Shown: positions 46,786 to 57,687 of the stretch, one piece after another
Layout: each line of letters begins with the position of its first letter
How positions within the stretch are numbered: position 1 is the stretch's first letter
The notes under the pieces: generated by a model
The model's input: the letters and a program-made list of their open reading frames with translations, nothing else
Database searches by the model: none
What the model was told of the DNA's origin: nothing
Position numbers and translations under genes: made by a program
Assembly (NCBI GenBank): GCA_963556495.2
Contig: OY747705.1
Location: 34,286,298-34,350,297, forward strand
Length of the DNA: 64,000 nucleotides
DNA from: Valencia hispanica
Lineage: Eukaryota; Chordata; Actinopteri; Cyprinodontiformes; Valenciidae
Direction of reading: 5' to 3'

Positions 46786-46862
46786 GGATGGGGGGGCCTG
46801 AACATTTCCTTGTAAACCAAAGGGGGCCCAGCAGAAATGGTTCGGGAACCACTGCACTAGAG
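46786..46862. repeat. Single end of a DNA-transposon-like repeat
   Basis: 'ggttcgggaaccactgcac' after a G- and C-rich block (gggggcctg, gggggccc) matches a class of repeat ends common in vertebrates. The opposite end was not found. Tentative. Confidence 0.3.
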
Positions 46863-46904
46863 GAACAAGATCTGAAATATTCAAGATGTACCAATTAAAA
46901 TTTT

Positions 46905-47035
46905 TCTTTGTTTTGCCCTGTGGACTGACAACCTGTCTAGGGTGTAGCCGGCCTCATACCCTGCAAGACACCCTCTTTCCTGCAACCCTTCAAGGATAAG
47001 TGGGTATATACAATCCATCCATCCATCCATCCAAC
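46905..47035 (+). repeat. SINE-like repeat 3' part with (ATCC)n
   Basis: 'gacaacctgtctagggtgtag' and 'ctgcaacccttcaaggataag' equal the core seen at 343-452; the tail is an (ATCC)n run at 47,013-47,033. Confidence 0.5.
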
Positions 47036-47180
47036 CATTTTCTTTTGCTTATTAGAGGTCTGGCTGCGGGAGCAGCAGCTCAAGTAGAGAGCCCCAGACT
47101 TCCCTCTCCCCAGCCACTTGGGCCAGCTCCTCAGGGGGATCCCAAGGCGTTCCCAGGCCAGCTGAGAAACATAGTCCCTC
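47036..47180 (+). repeat. Dispersed teleost repeat module
   Basis: 'agcagcagctcaagtagagag', 'ccacttgggccagctcctc', 'cccaaggcgttcccaggcc' and 'agtccctccagcgtgtcctggg' form a block frequent in fish genomes. I recognise the wording but cannot assign the family; a LINE origin is possible. Confidence 0.45.
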
Positions 47181-47284
47181 CAGCGTGTCCTGGGTGGATC
47201 AATGGATACATGGATTCAATTTGAGTGTGATGGGAATGCTTTAGTGCAAATGGATGTAATAGAAATAGCATTACTTTTTTGTCC

Positions 47285-47575
47285 TGATAGAAAGTCAAGT
47301 TTGACTAATTCACAAGTCTTTTCCAGTCTGTATCAGGTTTTCTTCTAGGAATGTTTTGTATTTAGCAGCCTTTATCTTACCATCAACTCTTAAAAACTTC
47401 CCAATCCTTTCTGTTCTTTAAAAAAAAAGAAAACATTTACTTAGCATGATGCTGCTACCACTTTGTTTCGCTGTGGGGTTGGTGTGTTTAGGGTGACTTG
47501 TGGTGTTAGTGTTCGACACATAACATTTTGTATACAGGTTAAAAAGCTTCAGTTTGGTATCATCTTACTGCAGGC
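47285..47575 (-). pseudogene. Tc1/mariner transposase relic (middle part)
   Basis: On the minus strand the sequence follows the middle of a Tc1-like transposase ('ccaaactgaagctttttaac', 'acaccaaccccacagcgaaac', 'gtggtagcagcatcatgct'), corresponding to the segment before and around the GGGSIM-type motif. Frameshifts and decay leave no useful frame. Probably the same type as the 3,318-3,515 relic. Confidence 0.6.
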
Positions 47576-47710
47576 TGCACAATGGCACAGTTGATAGGAT
47601 TGTTGCCTTGTAGCAAGAAGGTCTTGGTTTCAAATTTTCGCCTAGGATAGGATGAAAATAGTTCTCATCCTGTTGGATTTATATGGAATTTATATGAAAT
47701 GCACATATGG
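47576..47710 (+). repeat. tRNA-derived SINE head
   Basis: 'gcacaatggcacagttgatag' resembles an A-box region and 'ggtcttggtttcaaatttt' a decayed B-box, with the typical 'ttgccttgtagcaagaaggtc' between. The SINE body breaks off soon after. Confidence 0.55.
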
Positions 47711-48261
47711 ACACTGTTTCCTAATTTGGTGACTTCTGAAGGTAAAAGGTTGCTCTGGATTTTGCTTAGGTATATCCGAGTTAATGGGGATGCACAAGTT
47801 GAAAAACAAATCCTTTTCTGTCAACTTCATAGTTATGTGGAGTCTTGGTCTATCACAAAAAATCCTAATAAAATATATTGAAATTTGAGTTTATAATGCA
47901 AAATGCAACATAAGATTTTGTATAGCTACAGTTGGCCAGTGTAGCCTTAGTTTTCCTATAGAGCATAAGCATAAATGACCAGTAAAGGGCACCTGCCAGT
48001 AAAGCTTTTAGTTTTTTTTGTGTTTAGGATTTCTACCTTGAGGTTCCTGAAGTTACCTTTGCTGACATAACATCTGTTATCCCATGCAGAAATCTGTTCT
48101 CAGCAAGACATACCATTTCTGATATACTGTACTTAGATGCGTCTGCGCCATCATAACCTACACCAAGGGCGTCCTGCACGATGAGGGCTATGCTTTGACA
48201 TCCGTTGAAGTGGCATCATTTTAGTATTTTAATATTTTAATGTTTTATGTTTTTTGCTGCT

Positions 48262-48410
48262 TGTTTGTTGTTGTCTGTTAGTACTGATTGTCATGGCGTG
48301 TGCTGCTGCCTTTCTTGGCCAGGTCACCCTTGTGAAAGAGGTTTTGATCTCAATGGGTTTTTATCTGGTTAAATAAAGGTTATATATATATATATATATA
48401 TATATCATTA
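48262..48410 (+). repeat. LINE 3' end remnant with TA run
   Basis: 'cttggccaggtcacccttgtg', 'ttttgatctcaatgggtttt' and 'tggttaaataaaggtt' form a 3' end common to a fish LINE group, followed by (TA)n at 48,380-48,405. No coding part could be read upstream. Confidence 0.5.
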
Positions 48411-49520
48411 ACAATTTACATTTTATTTCAGAGCGCAATCAGCCTTTTATAAAAAATTTTTTTTAAAGAATATAATTCCTGCCTGAATACTTTAATCATT
48501 TGCATCAATCATTGCATTTAATCTAACTTGAGATTTTAAGAGAGAATGAAGAGCTGCCTTTGGAAACTAGTCTCGCTTTATTATTATTTTGAGATTGCTT
48601 AATATCAATTTAAGTTTACTACAATGTTACTGCTTAGGTTCATTATCATGTTATCCACGTTTAAAAATCTTGCAACTCCAATTATTTCATTTTTAAGGTG
48701 TTTATTTAGTTTGCATTTCTAAAATTCTTTTGTTTTAGCAAGTTGCAAGATGCAGTCAAAAAATGGGGGATTTCCATCAGGTGGCTTGGCAAATTCACAC
48801 TTACACTATCAGAGCTCTGCAAAGATTCTGAACAACTCAGGAGCGGGCTTTTACAGTTTTTCTTTGAACTCAAAACTTCAAAAGTATTTTAATGTTCTAT
48901 GAAAACGTACCTTTAGCAAGATAAACGACCAAGTGATGACATTTTAATTATTCTCTCCAACCTGTTTTCTTGCAGGTTGAATGTTGCCTCGACATCATTT
49001 AGACACAGTAATTATAGAGCACAACAGCAGTTATGCTTGTTTTCATATTCCCCCCTCCCACACCCAGCAGAGCAGCCAAAGATTCACAGCTTCATGCCGC
49101 TGGTTTGGTATGCCACATCCTCATTTACAGTATACGTTTAGGTTGGCACTACGCCCAGCATTTCGAGTTGAGTCAGTGCTTGTTTTAAAGCGGAGAATGA
49201 CAGTTTTCAGCAGAGTTTAAGACTTTTTTCCATCCAAGGATACTCATTGAAAACTGGATTGTTTCATGGCATCAGATTACCTATTGACAGTGTGACAAAA
49301 ATGGTTAGACCTCATGCGAAGTAATTTATATAGCAAAATACTCAAACATGTACTTTCTTTAAAATTACTTAAACACATTGGACTAAAGACTGTTTCAAAT
49401 CCTCACTTTAACAATATTTATTATGTACAAAACTCAAAGGGTGATATGTGTAAGAAATTTTTATTAGAATTGGCTGTGGGGTTTATTTCTCTGATATTAT
49501 GCACACGGAGATGGAAAATA
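48411..49520. other. No gene recognised
   Basis: AT-rich DNA; short frames at 48,981-49,220 and 49,314-49,568 show no recognised domain. Confidence 0.45.
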
Positions 49521-49670
49521 AAGGCAAGGCAATTTTATTTGTATAGCACACTTTCAACATCAAGTTAATTCAATGTGCTTTTCATGATTAGGGGATTAAG
49601 TAAAAACAGCAATAAAGTATAAAACACACACAGACCATATGACACGTAAAAACATTACTCAAAAGCAGAC

Positions 49671-49779
<109 letters not shown>

Positions 49780-50597
49780 GATGAAGAGAGGTAGGAGAAA
49801 AGTTAAAAGGAAGAGGGTAAATTGAAGATACAAGAGTGATAGAGGAACAAAGAAAATACCCAGCAACGACAAAACAAATCAAACAATGCAAACCGAGAAC
49901 TACGCAACCACAACCCACAAATGCATATAAAAATATAATAACTGCGTAACTGAAAAGTTCATAGCACTGGCTATTGCAAGATTTAGCAATGGTAACCTAA
50001 GCCGAAGAATGCATCTGTAAACACCACAATCCCCACACCTGTGTGTGTATGCATGTGATTGTGTGTATGAGCATGCTGGTGCATATGAGGTTTCTCCATA
50101 GGAGTGTTCAATGGCTGGTGTGAGGAGCCATCGATCCGCCTCCCAGGAATCGACACAGACACAAAGGAGTTTGGAGCCATAGACATCCAAATGACCCCCA
50201 GAGCAAAGGAGCCCCAGGCAGACAAACGCAGGGCTGGCCAAATCCCTCAAGAGAGGAGCAGAGGAGAGCCTTGTAGGAACATCCAGCAGCTGCAATGCAG
50301 GGGCCTGGGGGGCAGCAGCAAGGAGCCCACAGGCTCTGCTGGCAACCTGCTACACCAGGGCGGATCAAGCCATGGGCCCAGAGACCCAAGGGCACCCCAC
50401 CCCCCAGTAGGGACCCAATCAGGGGACCCGCCGATGCGGGCCAATGGCCGACGTGCGCCTCCGCCACCCAGAGCCAATCCCCACGGTAGACATCCCAGTG
50501 ACCCTGATTGAACAGCTCCTCCTCTGGATGCCAAAAAGTCTGCCCACCCCAAAGTTCCTAGATGTGTATCTCATGAGAATGTTATAAGTGAGAGTGT

Positions 50598-51162
50598 CTA
50601 AGGACCTGTTTACACAGAGACAAAACAGGGATTGTTTCAGTCTGTAAAAACAACATCGCAATTTTGAATATCCCTATAAATACAGATCCACACAAACTGC
50701 TAAAGCTGCTGTAGTACCTATGCAGTACGCCCATTGGAGGCGCTGTAATGCTGCCAGAAAAAAACACAGAAAAGAACACTGAGTATGCGCAGTAAACCTA
50801 GTGGCAAACAACAAATCTAGCTTTAAATGAGAGCTTTATTCCATACCACATGGTGTACGTGGTTCTCTGGATTCATTTTTTGGAGGGACAGTAAATCATA
50901 TTCTATAAACCATAATAAGGTGCTATAGGTGTTATATGTAGGAATGGGGCGGTGACTTCATCCGCTCAGAAAAAGGCCGGAAAGCTCCTACACATGGAGA
51001 CAACTAAGCCTGTGTTTTCAGATTTCTGCACTCTGTGACCCGGTTTCAAAAATGATCGTTTACGATGTCCTGAAACGCTGGCTCCTTGTGGATGAGACAC
51101 ATGTTTGATTAAATATCTTTGCTGCTACACATGTTTTTGTTACCGTGTAGACTGGGCCTTAG
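50598..51162. mobile_element. Non-autonomous DNA transposon, about 565 bp
   Basis: Ends are near-inverted: CTAAGGACCTGTTTACAC on the left and, inverted, CTAAGGCCCAGTCTACAC on the right. The inside is AT-rich and non-coding and clearly differs from the GC-rich host DNA on both sides. A TA or 3-bp target duplication is possible but cannot be fixed. Confidence 0.6.
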
Positions 51163-51929
51163 TTTTACAGTAAAATTGGGATCCAGGCTGCCACAGGGTA
51201 GCGGAGATGGAAACCCATCCCCGCATCCCAGTGACGTGCTTACACCTCAAGGCCCTACATGCACCACCCACACATCAAAGGCCCCCGTGCCCAGGCAGGA
51301 ACGCCCAAAACCCCAGCGACATACCCACCTGGACCAGGAACAAACCGATACCCGAGAGGACCGACACACCAGGCCGGCATCCACCATCCCCTATCCCTGG
51401 CAGAGCGACAACTGCTGTCCTGCTGTCTGATGGCTCGACAAGCGACTAAATCCAGCCTCCCCCCATCCACCTGCCCTGCACTTCCAGTACCCGGTCAGTC
51501 CACCGGTGAGCCCGACCAAGCCCTAACACACCCAACCAAAATACTGCAGCACACAAAGACAAAGACCAAGACCCAGGAGCCAAGTCCAGTGCCCAAAAAC
51601 TGATTAGGCCCAGAAATGCCACCCATCCACCACAGCCACCAGCCCGACACCCCAACACGCAAACAAGGTGGGACGCCATCCAGAAATCAGCAATGAGAAT
51701 CAACCCAGGGAGAGATAAAACAAACAAAAAAAACGGCAACACACATCAGCCAACTGCCGACCACGACCCCCACACACCGGCACCGGCAACAGAGACACCC
51801 ACACCGGACAACCACAGCCAAGCCCACCCTAGACCCACCCAGGAGCATCATGGCTACCAGGCCAGTAACCCATGTTCGCCAGTGCAACCCCCCGAAGGCA
51901 CAACATGCAGGTGGTGGGTATTTCTATAG

Positions 51930-53830
51930 TCTTGAACAGTTTAATTTTTTTGTTTTGGATGACTAGGTGAAAAATTACAATGTAGTGCTCTGAAAAAGTT
52001 TTAGCATATTTTGTTTATGTCAATATGTGCTTGGTAATTTAAGTAATATTTTTTAGGCCTTTCCTTTTGTGGTATAAGTTAGAGGTAAAATGTTTTTATT
52101 CTCCATGTTTACTGGTTGTAGACAAAGAAATGGAAAACACTGCACTAGTCTTATAAGAAAGTGATGATAAGAGACGAAGTTTGATGTCAGAAAAAATTTA
52201 TATGCTTGTGATTTGGACTAGGTTTAATCTTTTGTTAATAAAAGTTGCCAAAAATTAAGAATGGCATATATCTTGGCAGTTCTTTCTGAGGGTGAAACAA
52301 AAGCACCCTCGACTGTGTGTTTGGGTGAGTCGGTGGGAAGATCATAATATTAGGAATCTTGCTTTTTACAAAATCCACCATAATAATGCCTTTAAAATAG
52401 ATGCAGCTGTTCATTTTTTAAATATATACTTTTTTTAAGTTGGTCAGATTATTTAGAAAGTTGTAGCTGTACCAGTATACATATGATGTGATGCAATGTT
52501 CACTGTTGCAGTACTGCAGGACATAGAAACATCATGAGAGTTAACATGTCTCCATCACAACATTTGATTTGAAGGGTTTTCTACGCCAGTGTTGTTTACC
52601 AATGTTCACCAGTGAAGCCAAAAAATATGGTGGGACTTGCACTTAAAACTACTGTTTCAGACATTTTAATATATTTTGATCAATCTATAAATGTAATACG
52701 GCAATATTTTTTTAACTTTTTAGATTGTTTTACATAATTGATATACCTGATTATATAAGTTTGTGTTCAGTTTAAGTGTTCTTTTTTTCAATATTAATAT
52801 ACAGCTGAAGAAATGGATCCTGTTCAATAAAATCTGTTTAACTCCTGACCTAACAAGATGATTGGTGACCTGACTACTGATTGTTAAGATCAACAATCCA
52901 AGGCTGAGAGGTTTTGTGGATACTTGTATTCTCTCAAGATAGAAGCAATGACTCTCTTGGGGACCTCTGAATTCAGATTAGGTTCTGTTGGAGCCACGAC
53001 AGCCCATTTGCAAGACAACAAATCCATCTTGGCCCTCACTAATCATGAACCTTTTTCAGACATTTGTTTAAATCTGAGATGATGCCATATTTTAGGGGGG
53101 TTCCCCCACATCCCATTATGTAGTGTTTAAGGTTTAATGTCATAAATCAAATGAACAGAAGAAAGTATCTACACTGCAGTAAACATGGGATTTTTCCAGA
53201 AAAACATTAAAGAATCATTATGAAAACTTTAACCAAAGTAAATACATATGGGGGAACAATTATAAACATCTCTCTGTAGAATGACTTATTTTCCCCTTCA
53301 GATGGCAAGATAGAGCTACCATGTATAAAATGTATCACAGAGGAGAAGCAATAAATAAAATCATTACAAGGCACTGAGATGTTTTTTTTTCTTTTGCATT
53401 TCAGTCCACACTGGTTGTACATAATTATGACAACATACCAAGATGGTTTTTAAAAATATTCAACTTTGGTCTGGATGATATAGACCAAAAGTTATATCGC
53501 AATATTTTTCAGCTGAAATCTGATTTTTGATATATATCTAGATATATTTTTCTAGATATATTTATTGACAAAAAAGCTATTCAGAATCTAAGCTACATGT
53601 GTCCAATGTCACACAGGCACTTTTACTGACATACAGCTGTAGATGTACATTACAAACAGTGTCAAAAATAAAGTATCCGCATAATTTAATAACATTAATT
53701 TCTTGAATAAAATAATGTTTTACTCTTCCAAACCAAAATAGTTATAGCGCTGCTATTAAAAAGTATTGTTTGGGGCAAGGGTGGGCTGGTGTTGAAATTC
53801 AGCCTGTGAGCTTGGTTCTGAGGCCAAAAA
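51930..53830. other. No gene recognised
   Basis: AT-rich DNA. A short 'tctagatatatttttctagatatattt' palindromic run lies near 53,538. Nothing else could be named. Confidence 0.45.
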
Positions 53831-53834
53831 GATG

Positions 53835-54025
53835 AAATTAAAAAGAATATAGTGTTTGTTTTTGAGTACTTTGTAAAACATAAGAAGGGCATGTTTAGTA
53901 TGCATCGAACATTGCTTGCCAAATGCCATTAAATAGAAGTTTATGGCTTGTGGTATTATTTTCAGTTTTTTTGTTATAATTTTAAAATGTCCTACGTTAT
54001 GGAACTCACCATACATTTCGAACAT
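53835..54025 (+). repeat. Direct repeat of about 190 bp, copy A
   Basis: Shares long phrases with copy B at 55,210-55,402: 'gagtactttgtaaaa', 'ataagaagggcat', 'agaagtttatgg', 'gtattattttcagt', 'aaatgtcctac' and 'gaactcacca'. Copy A is outside the hAT element, copy B inside it. Confidence 0.85.
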
Positions 54026-54085
54026 TCCTTGAATACACCACAGGTGTGCGATGCAGCGCGGTACAGACCAGTGTTGCCTGTCACT

Positions 54086-54157
54086 GCACGATCTGTTCAG
54101 GAAGCACGATCCTACCATCAGCCCATCTGCGCATGTGCGCAAGGAACTACTTCCGGG
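54086..54157. repeat. Inner inverted repeat, left arm (partner 54,728-54,802)
   Basis: 'cactgcacgatctgttcagg', 'aagcacgatcc', 'accatcagcccatctgcgca' and 'gcgcaaggaactacttccgg' recur in inverse order at 54,728-54,802, nearly without change. Arms of about 72 bp frame about 570 bp. Confidence 0.9.
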
Positions 54158-54337
54158 TAGATTTCTCTTGTTGTTGTTTTTTTATTTTTTTTATTTGTTA
54201 ATTTACAGATCAAGGCCATTTACACTTTACAAATGAATAGAAATAGATAGGCAATCTTGCTGAACCATTATACAAAAAGGATTAACAACATAACAGAAAA
54301 AAACTGAAAAAAATCACGGGGAAACACTAGTTGTCTG

Positions 54338-54506
54338 ATCTGATATATTTACATGCTGCATTCGTAATCGTAACAGCTTTCTTCTTTATCTTATATATTT
54401 AATTACAGATAAATTTACTTGCTGTATTTGTAATCTTAACAGCTTTCTTATTTATCTGATACATTTACTTGCTGATAAATTTATGTGCTGCGTTCGTAAT
54501 CTTAAA
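54338..54506 (+). repeat. Minisatellite, about 66-bp unit, nearly 3 copies
   Basis: Units share 'atttac.tgctg.attcgtaat', 'taacagctttctt' and 'tttatct'. The last unit is shortened and runs into the hairpin. Confidence 0.75.
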
Positions 54507-54551
54507 CCGGTCATGTGATCGGCCTCTCCTGGAGACCGATCACATGACCGG
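54507..54551. other. Perfect 16-bp stem hairpin
   Basis: CCGGTCATGTGATCGG (54,507-54,522) is the exact inverse of 54,536-54,551. The 13-base loop holds TCTCC-T-GGAGA, itself self-complementary. It is very GC-rich for its setting and shows no mutation in either arm. No T-run follows to suggest a terminator. Confidence 0.9.
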
Positions 54552-54564
54552 CTTTCCTATAAAT

Positions 54565-54670
54565 AATTGCTCTAAATGACTCCAGAGGTTTTTGCTATAT
54601 GTGCAGTGGTAAAACAGATGAATGATAGTTTCTGGTTCTATATGACAAAAGTCACAGTTGAAGTCAATGT
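54565..54670 (-). pseudogene. LINE ORF2 C-terminal zinc-finger-like piece
   Basis: Minus-strand reading: 'CDFCHIEPETIIHLFYHC' then 'LWSHL', the Cys-x2-Cys ... His ... Cys pattern found at the end of L1-type LINE ORF2 proteins. Only about 35 codons remain. Confidence 0.5.
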
Positions 54671-55019
54671 TTAATTTAAAGAGCGCAAATCCATCCATCT
54701 TGTAGCGTCTCGAGAATTAAACCCCCCCCCGGAAGTAGTTCCTTGCGCACATGCGCAGATGGGCTGATGGTACGGATCGTGCTTCCTGAACAGATCGTGC
54801 AGTGACATTGCCAACTTAGCGACTTTGTTGCTATTTCTAACGACCCACTTGACGACTTTTTTTCCCAAAAAAACTTTGTCGCTGATATTTCCTGCACTTT
54901 AGAGACCCAGCTTGCTCCTTCCCGACACTCAGAAAGGGAATGATCTGCCCATGTGTATGCAGCATGATCAGACTATGTTGACTGACCAATCATAAACCTT
55001 TTTCGGTTCATTTTACCTA

Positions 55020-55140
55020 CTGAAATGTGAAATGTGACTTTTGTCTTCAATAAGAGACTGTGGAACATGTTATATTATTTTGCCTGAAGTATACTGTTAA
55101 GAGAATTGGTACAACATTTACAAGATATAAAATTGCAAAT
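55020..55140 (+). pseudogene. LINE C-terminal piece, plus-strand copy
   Basis: Reads 'KCDFCLQ.ETVEHVILFC' followed by 'KYTVKRIGT' with one in-frame stop, a C-terminal Cys-His motif of I/Nimb-like LINEs. It is an inverted partner of 55,385-55,505. Confidence 0.6.
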
Positions 55141-55209
55141 GGACATCCAAGACTTTTAAACAAAATTTTTAGTTAAAAAAAAATTGCTGAGAGACCTCAA
55201 GAAGACAAA

Positions 55210-55402
55210 ATTAATAGAAATAATATAGTTTATTGTTTGATCGTTTTTTAGTACTTTGTAAAAAAATAAGAAGGGCATATTTAGTATCCATTGAACGCTG
55301 CTTGCCAACCAAGAATAAACAGAAGTTTATGGTATTATTTTCAGTGTTTTTGGTATAAGTTTTAAATGTCCTACATTATTGAACTCACCATGCGTTTTGA
55401 TA
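55210..55402 (+). repeat. Direct repeat of about 190 bp, copy B
   Basis: Partner of 53,835-54,025. It lies inside the hAT element between the two inverted LINE pieces. Confidence 0.85.
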
Positions 55403-55590
55403 TCTTGTATATTTTGTACCAGTTTTCTCAACAGTATACTTCGGGCAAAATAATATTACATGCTCCACAGTCTCTTCTTGAAGACATAAGTCACATTTCC
55501 CTGTAGCATGTTTCCCCTGTTTAAATAATGTATTTTTTAACCCTGTATGACCAAATCCTAATCTAAATATAATAATTTCCTCCTTTTTGT
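55385..55590 (-). pseudogene. LINE C-terminal piece, minus-strand copy
   Basis: Longest of the three pieces and open: 'FRLGFGHTGLKNTLFKQ', then 'GKCDLCLQEETVEHVILFC', 'KYTVEKTGT'. The GHT ... C-x2-C ... ETVEHV ... C layout is that of the C-terminus of I/Nimb-type LINE ORF2; clade assignment is tentative. The 5' part is missing. Confidence 0.65.
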
Positions 55591-55744
55591 TTCATTCTTC
55601 ATCACGTGATTACATCATCATTATGCAAATTAGCATATGATGTCATCTGGTGACATCTAGTGACTTTCTGGGACAACTTCAGCTACTTTCTGTCGGAGAC
55701 AGTTGGCAACCATACAATTTATGTTGGCAACACTGGTACAGACA

Positions 55745-56685
55745 AGCTTCTGCCTTTCTGCACATTGTGATGGGTTCTGAAAATTTGAGAGGGGAGTTTG
55801 CAAAAGGATTACAACAGATGCACTAATGAGTGTACCGGGACTCTGTTAGAACGTTCTCAGTGGTCGGAGAAGTGGTGAAACTCTAAAGACCTATTTTTAG
55901 AAGTGGTGGTACTGAGTACGGTTGTGCGCTCTCCCTAGTGCCTTCATCTGTCTCTGTGCTCCTGTGACTTTCGGACTGAATGTAACAGTGGGGTTGGGGT
56001 GAGGTGTATCAAGGTGAAGAAACGCGAGCGACAGATGGAGGGGCGGGAGGGCAGAAAACAAACTGGTCTATTTATATAGATATAAACGATATTGGGTCAT
56101 TCTTGTATGTATATGTAAAAAAGGCGATAATTTTTCAAAACACAAGGTATCGTCCAACCCTACTTCAAAGGCCTTTACAGAAAATAACTTCCTCAAACCA
56201 TAGTAGGCTTAATGCTTTCCATATTTTGCTCTTACAGACCACCATCATCTAATCTCTTTTTCATCAAATACAGGTAATGAATTGTTGTTAAAGGTTGGTT
56301 AAAGACATAGGATCCTTACTTGCAGTACACTGAAAAAATAGATTTTTTGGAATGCTAAATAGATGAACCCTTCCTTGAACCAATTGGCTCAAGTGGTTCA
56401 ATGCCTAATGGGGCTTCATCTCACCATCACTACTAAACAGAATACCTACTTTATTTCATTAACAAATAATCCAATCCCAATTGAAATGATTGGAACGTAA
56501 CCAAAGACATTAGTTTAGTGCTGCATCCTGCGCATTCTTGCGTCACCATCACATTACCCATCAGGAGGAGGAGGAGGGAAGGTTTATTTGACTGGCGGCA
56601 CGCACGGCAGGTAAGCTATTGTTTTTTATCTGTGTGTGTGGTATTATGAATGTACATGTATGTGCTGTAAAAGCGAAGAAGCATC
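55745..56685. other. No gene recognised
   Basis: Mixed composition. The stretch 55,790-56,060 is less AT-rich and the frame 56,004-56,252 has no recognisable domain. Confidence 0.4.
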
Positions 56686-56693
56686 ACAAAACT

Positions 56694-56735
56694 TGTAGTC
56701 AGCAAGCATTTGTTAACAAAAACTTGCTGACTACA
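56694..56735. other. Perfect 13-bp stem hairpin
   Basis: TGTAGTCAGCAAG (56,694-56,706) pairs exactly with 56,723-56,735; the pairing extends outward through A/T bases with one bulge. The 16-base loop contains GTTAAC. It lies just upstream of a SINE. Confidence 0.8.
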
Positions 56736-56761
56736 GTTTTGCAAATTATTTCCGAATAATG

Positions 56762-56988
56762 AGTGTGGTACAGTGGGTAGATTAGTTGGTTTGTATTTGT
56801 GGGTTGTAAGTTTGATTCCAGCTTGTTGATGCCTTGGGCAAGGCACACAAGTTGACTACCAATCTGTGTATCGTTGCATGGACGTGTGAGTCTTTTTGAG
56901 TGCAAATGGGTGAATGTCGCACCAGTGTAAATCACTTTGAGTGGACAACATGACAAGAAAAGTGTGATATAAATTCAGTCCATTTACT
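56762..56988 (+). mobile_element. tRNA-derived SINE
   Basis: The head has an A-box-like 'tacagtgggtagattagttgg' and a B-box-like 'gtaagtttgattccagc'. The body includes 'gccttgggcaaggcacac' and 'gtgcaaatgggtgaatgtcgc'. The tail 'gtaaatcactttgagtgg ... gatataaattcagtccattt' is a 3' end very common in fish SINEs. Some decay is visible. No clear flanking duplication. Confidence 0.7.
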
Positions 56989-56989
56989 A

Positions 56990-57685
56990 TAATTGCTTTC
57001 CCTTAATCTGATCATTAGCATTAGATAACAGGCAATGCTAATGACATGGTTGAACAAGCAAGACAAGCTGATAACGTCATTATTCTAAAGTGTCGGTGGG
57101 GTAAAAACTTCAACTAATTCATTCATCAATAACATATAAATGCATTTGTTAATCTTTAATTAATTTAATTAATAACCAGCAAATAAAATGTATTAAATTT
57201 AACTAATATTTTACATTAAATACAAATGCAACAAAGAATTTCACACAATTATTCAAGTGTTTTTAGCTATGAAACTTGGGTAAAATGTACACATGTACTG
57301 GTGGTTAAAATTTACTGAATTAAACTGAGTTTATTTGAGTAAACTAACCCTAGCCCTAACCCTGTTACACCAATTTTATTGGTTACATTCAAACAGTTTC
57401 TTTTTACAGTGTAACATTAGACCACTGCAGTTTTCATTCCACCCTCATCACTTAACAGAAAATGATTTTCCAAGATACCCAAGAGGTCTATATTTTTAGA
57501 TATAGTTCTATTAATGAAGTTGTACTGTAACTGTTGGTAGGAAGATTTTAATATAAATAACAATCTGTAACTGGACATATTTTATGTACTTTAAAAATAC
57601 TTCAAATCAGTCAATATAGACAAGTTAATTGTCCAGAAAACTAGGGTCCCCTAGGCTTCTGCTTTAAGATCCTTTGGTGTTTATT
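56990..57685. other. No gene recognised
   Basis: AT-rich DNA with no named element. Confidence 0.45.
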
Positions 57686-57687
57686 CT

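Larger units (their letters stand above)
54069..55735. mobile_element. Nested hAT element with perfect 8-bp target duplication
   Basis: Terminal inverted repeats CAGTGTTGCC / GGCAACACTG (10 of 10 bases) are flanked by identical octamers GTACAGAC at 54,061-54,068 and 55,736-55,743. CAG-type ends and an 8-bp duplication are diagnostic of the hAT superfamily. There is no transposase. The inside is a patchwork: the left terminal segment is repeated inverted at 54,728-54,810, a 3-unit minisatellite and a hairpin lie at 54,338-54,551, and three LINE C-terminal pieces occur in both orientations. Confidence 0.85.

Noticed and set aside
50104..51929. Many 65-135 codon frames on both strands
   Set aside because: Same reason: GC-rich repeat DNA, frames overlap on both strands and show no domain.
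54720..54730. Poly-C run as a regulatory tract
   Set aside because: A 10-base C run at the edge of the inner inverted repeat; more likely slippage at the GG of the palindromic end.
57342..57364. Telomere-like CTAACCCTAGCCCTAACCC
   Set aside because: Fewer than four imperfect units; too short for an interstitial telomere.
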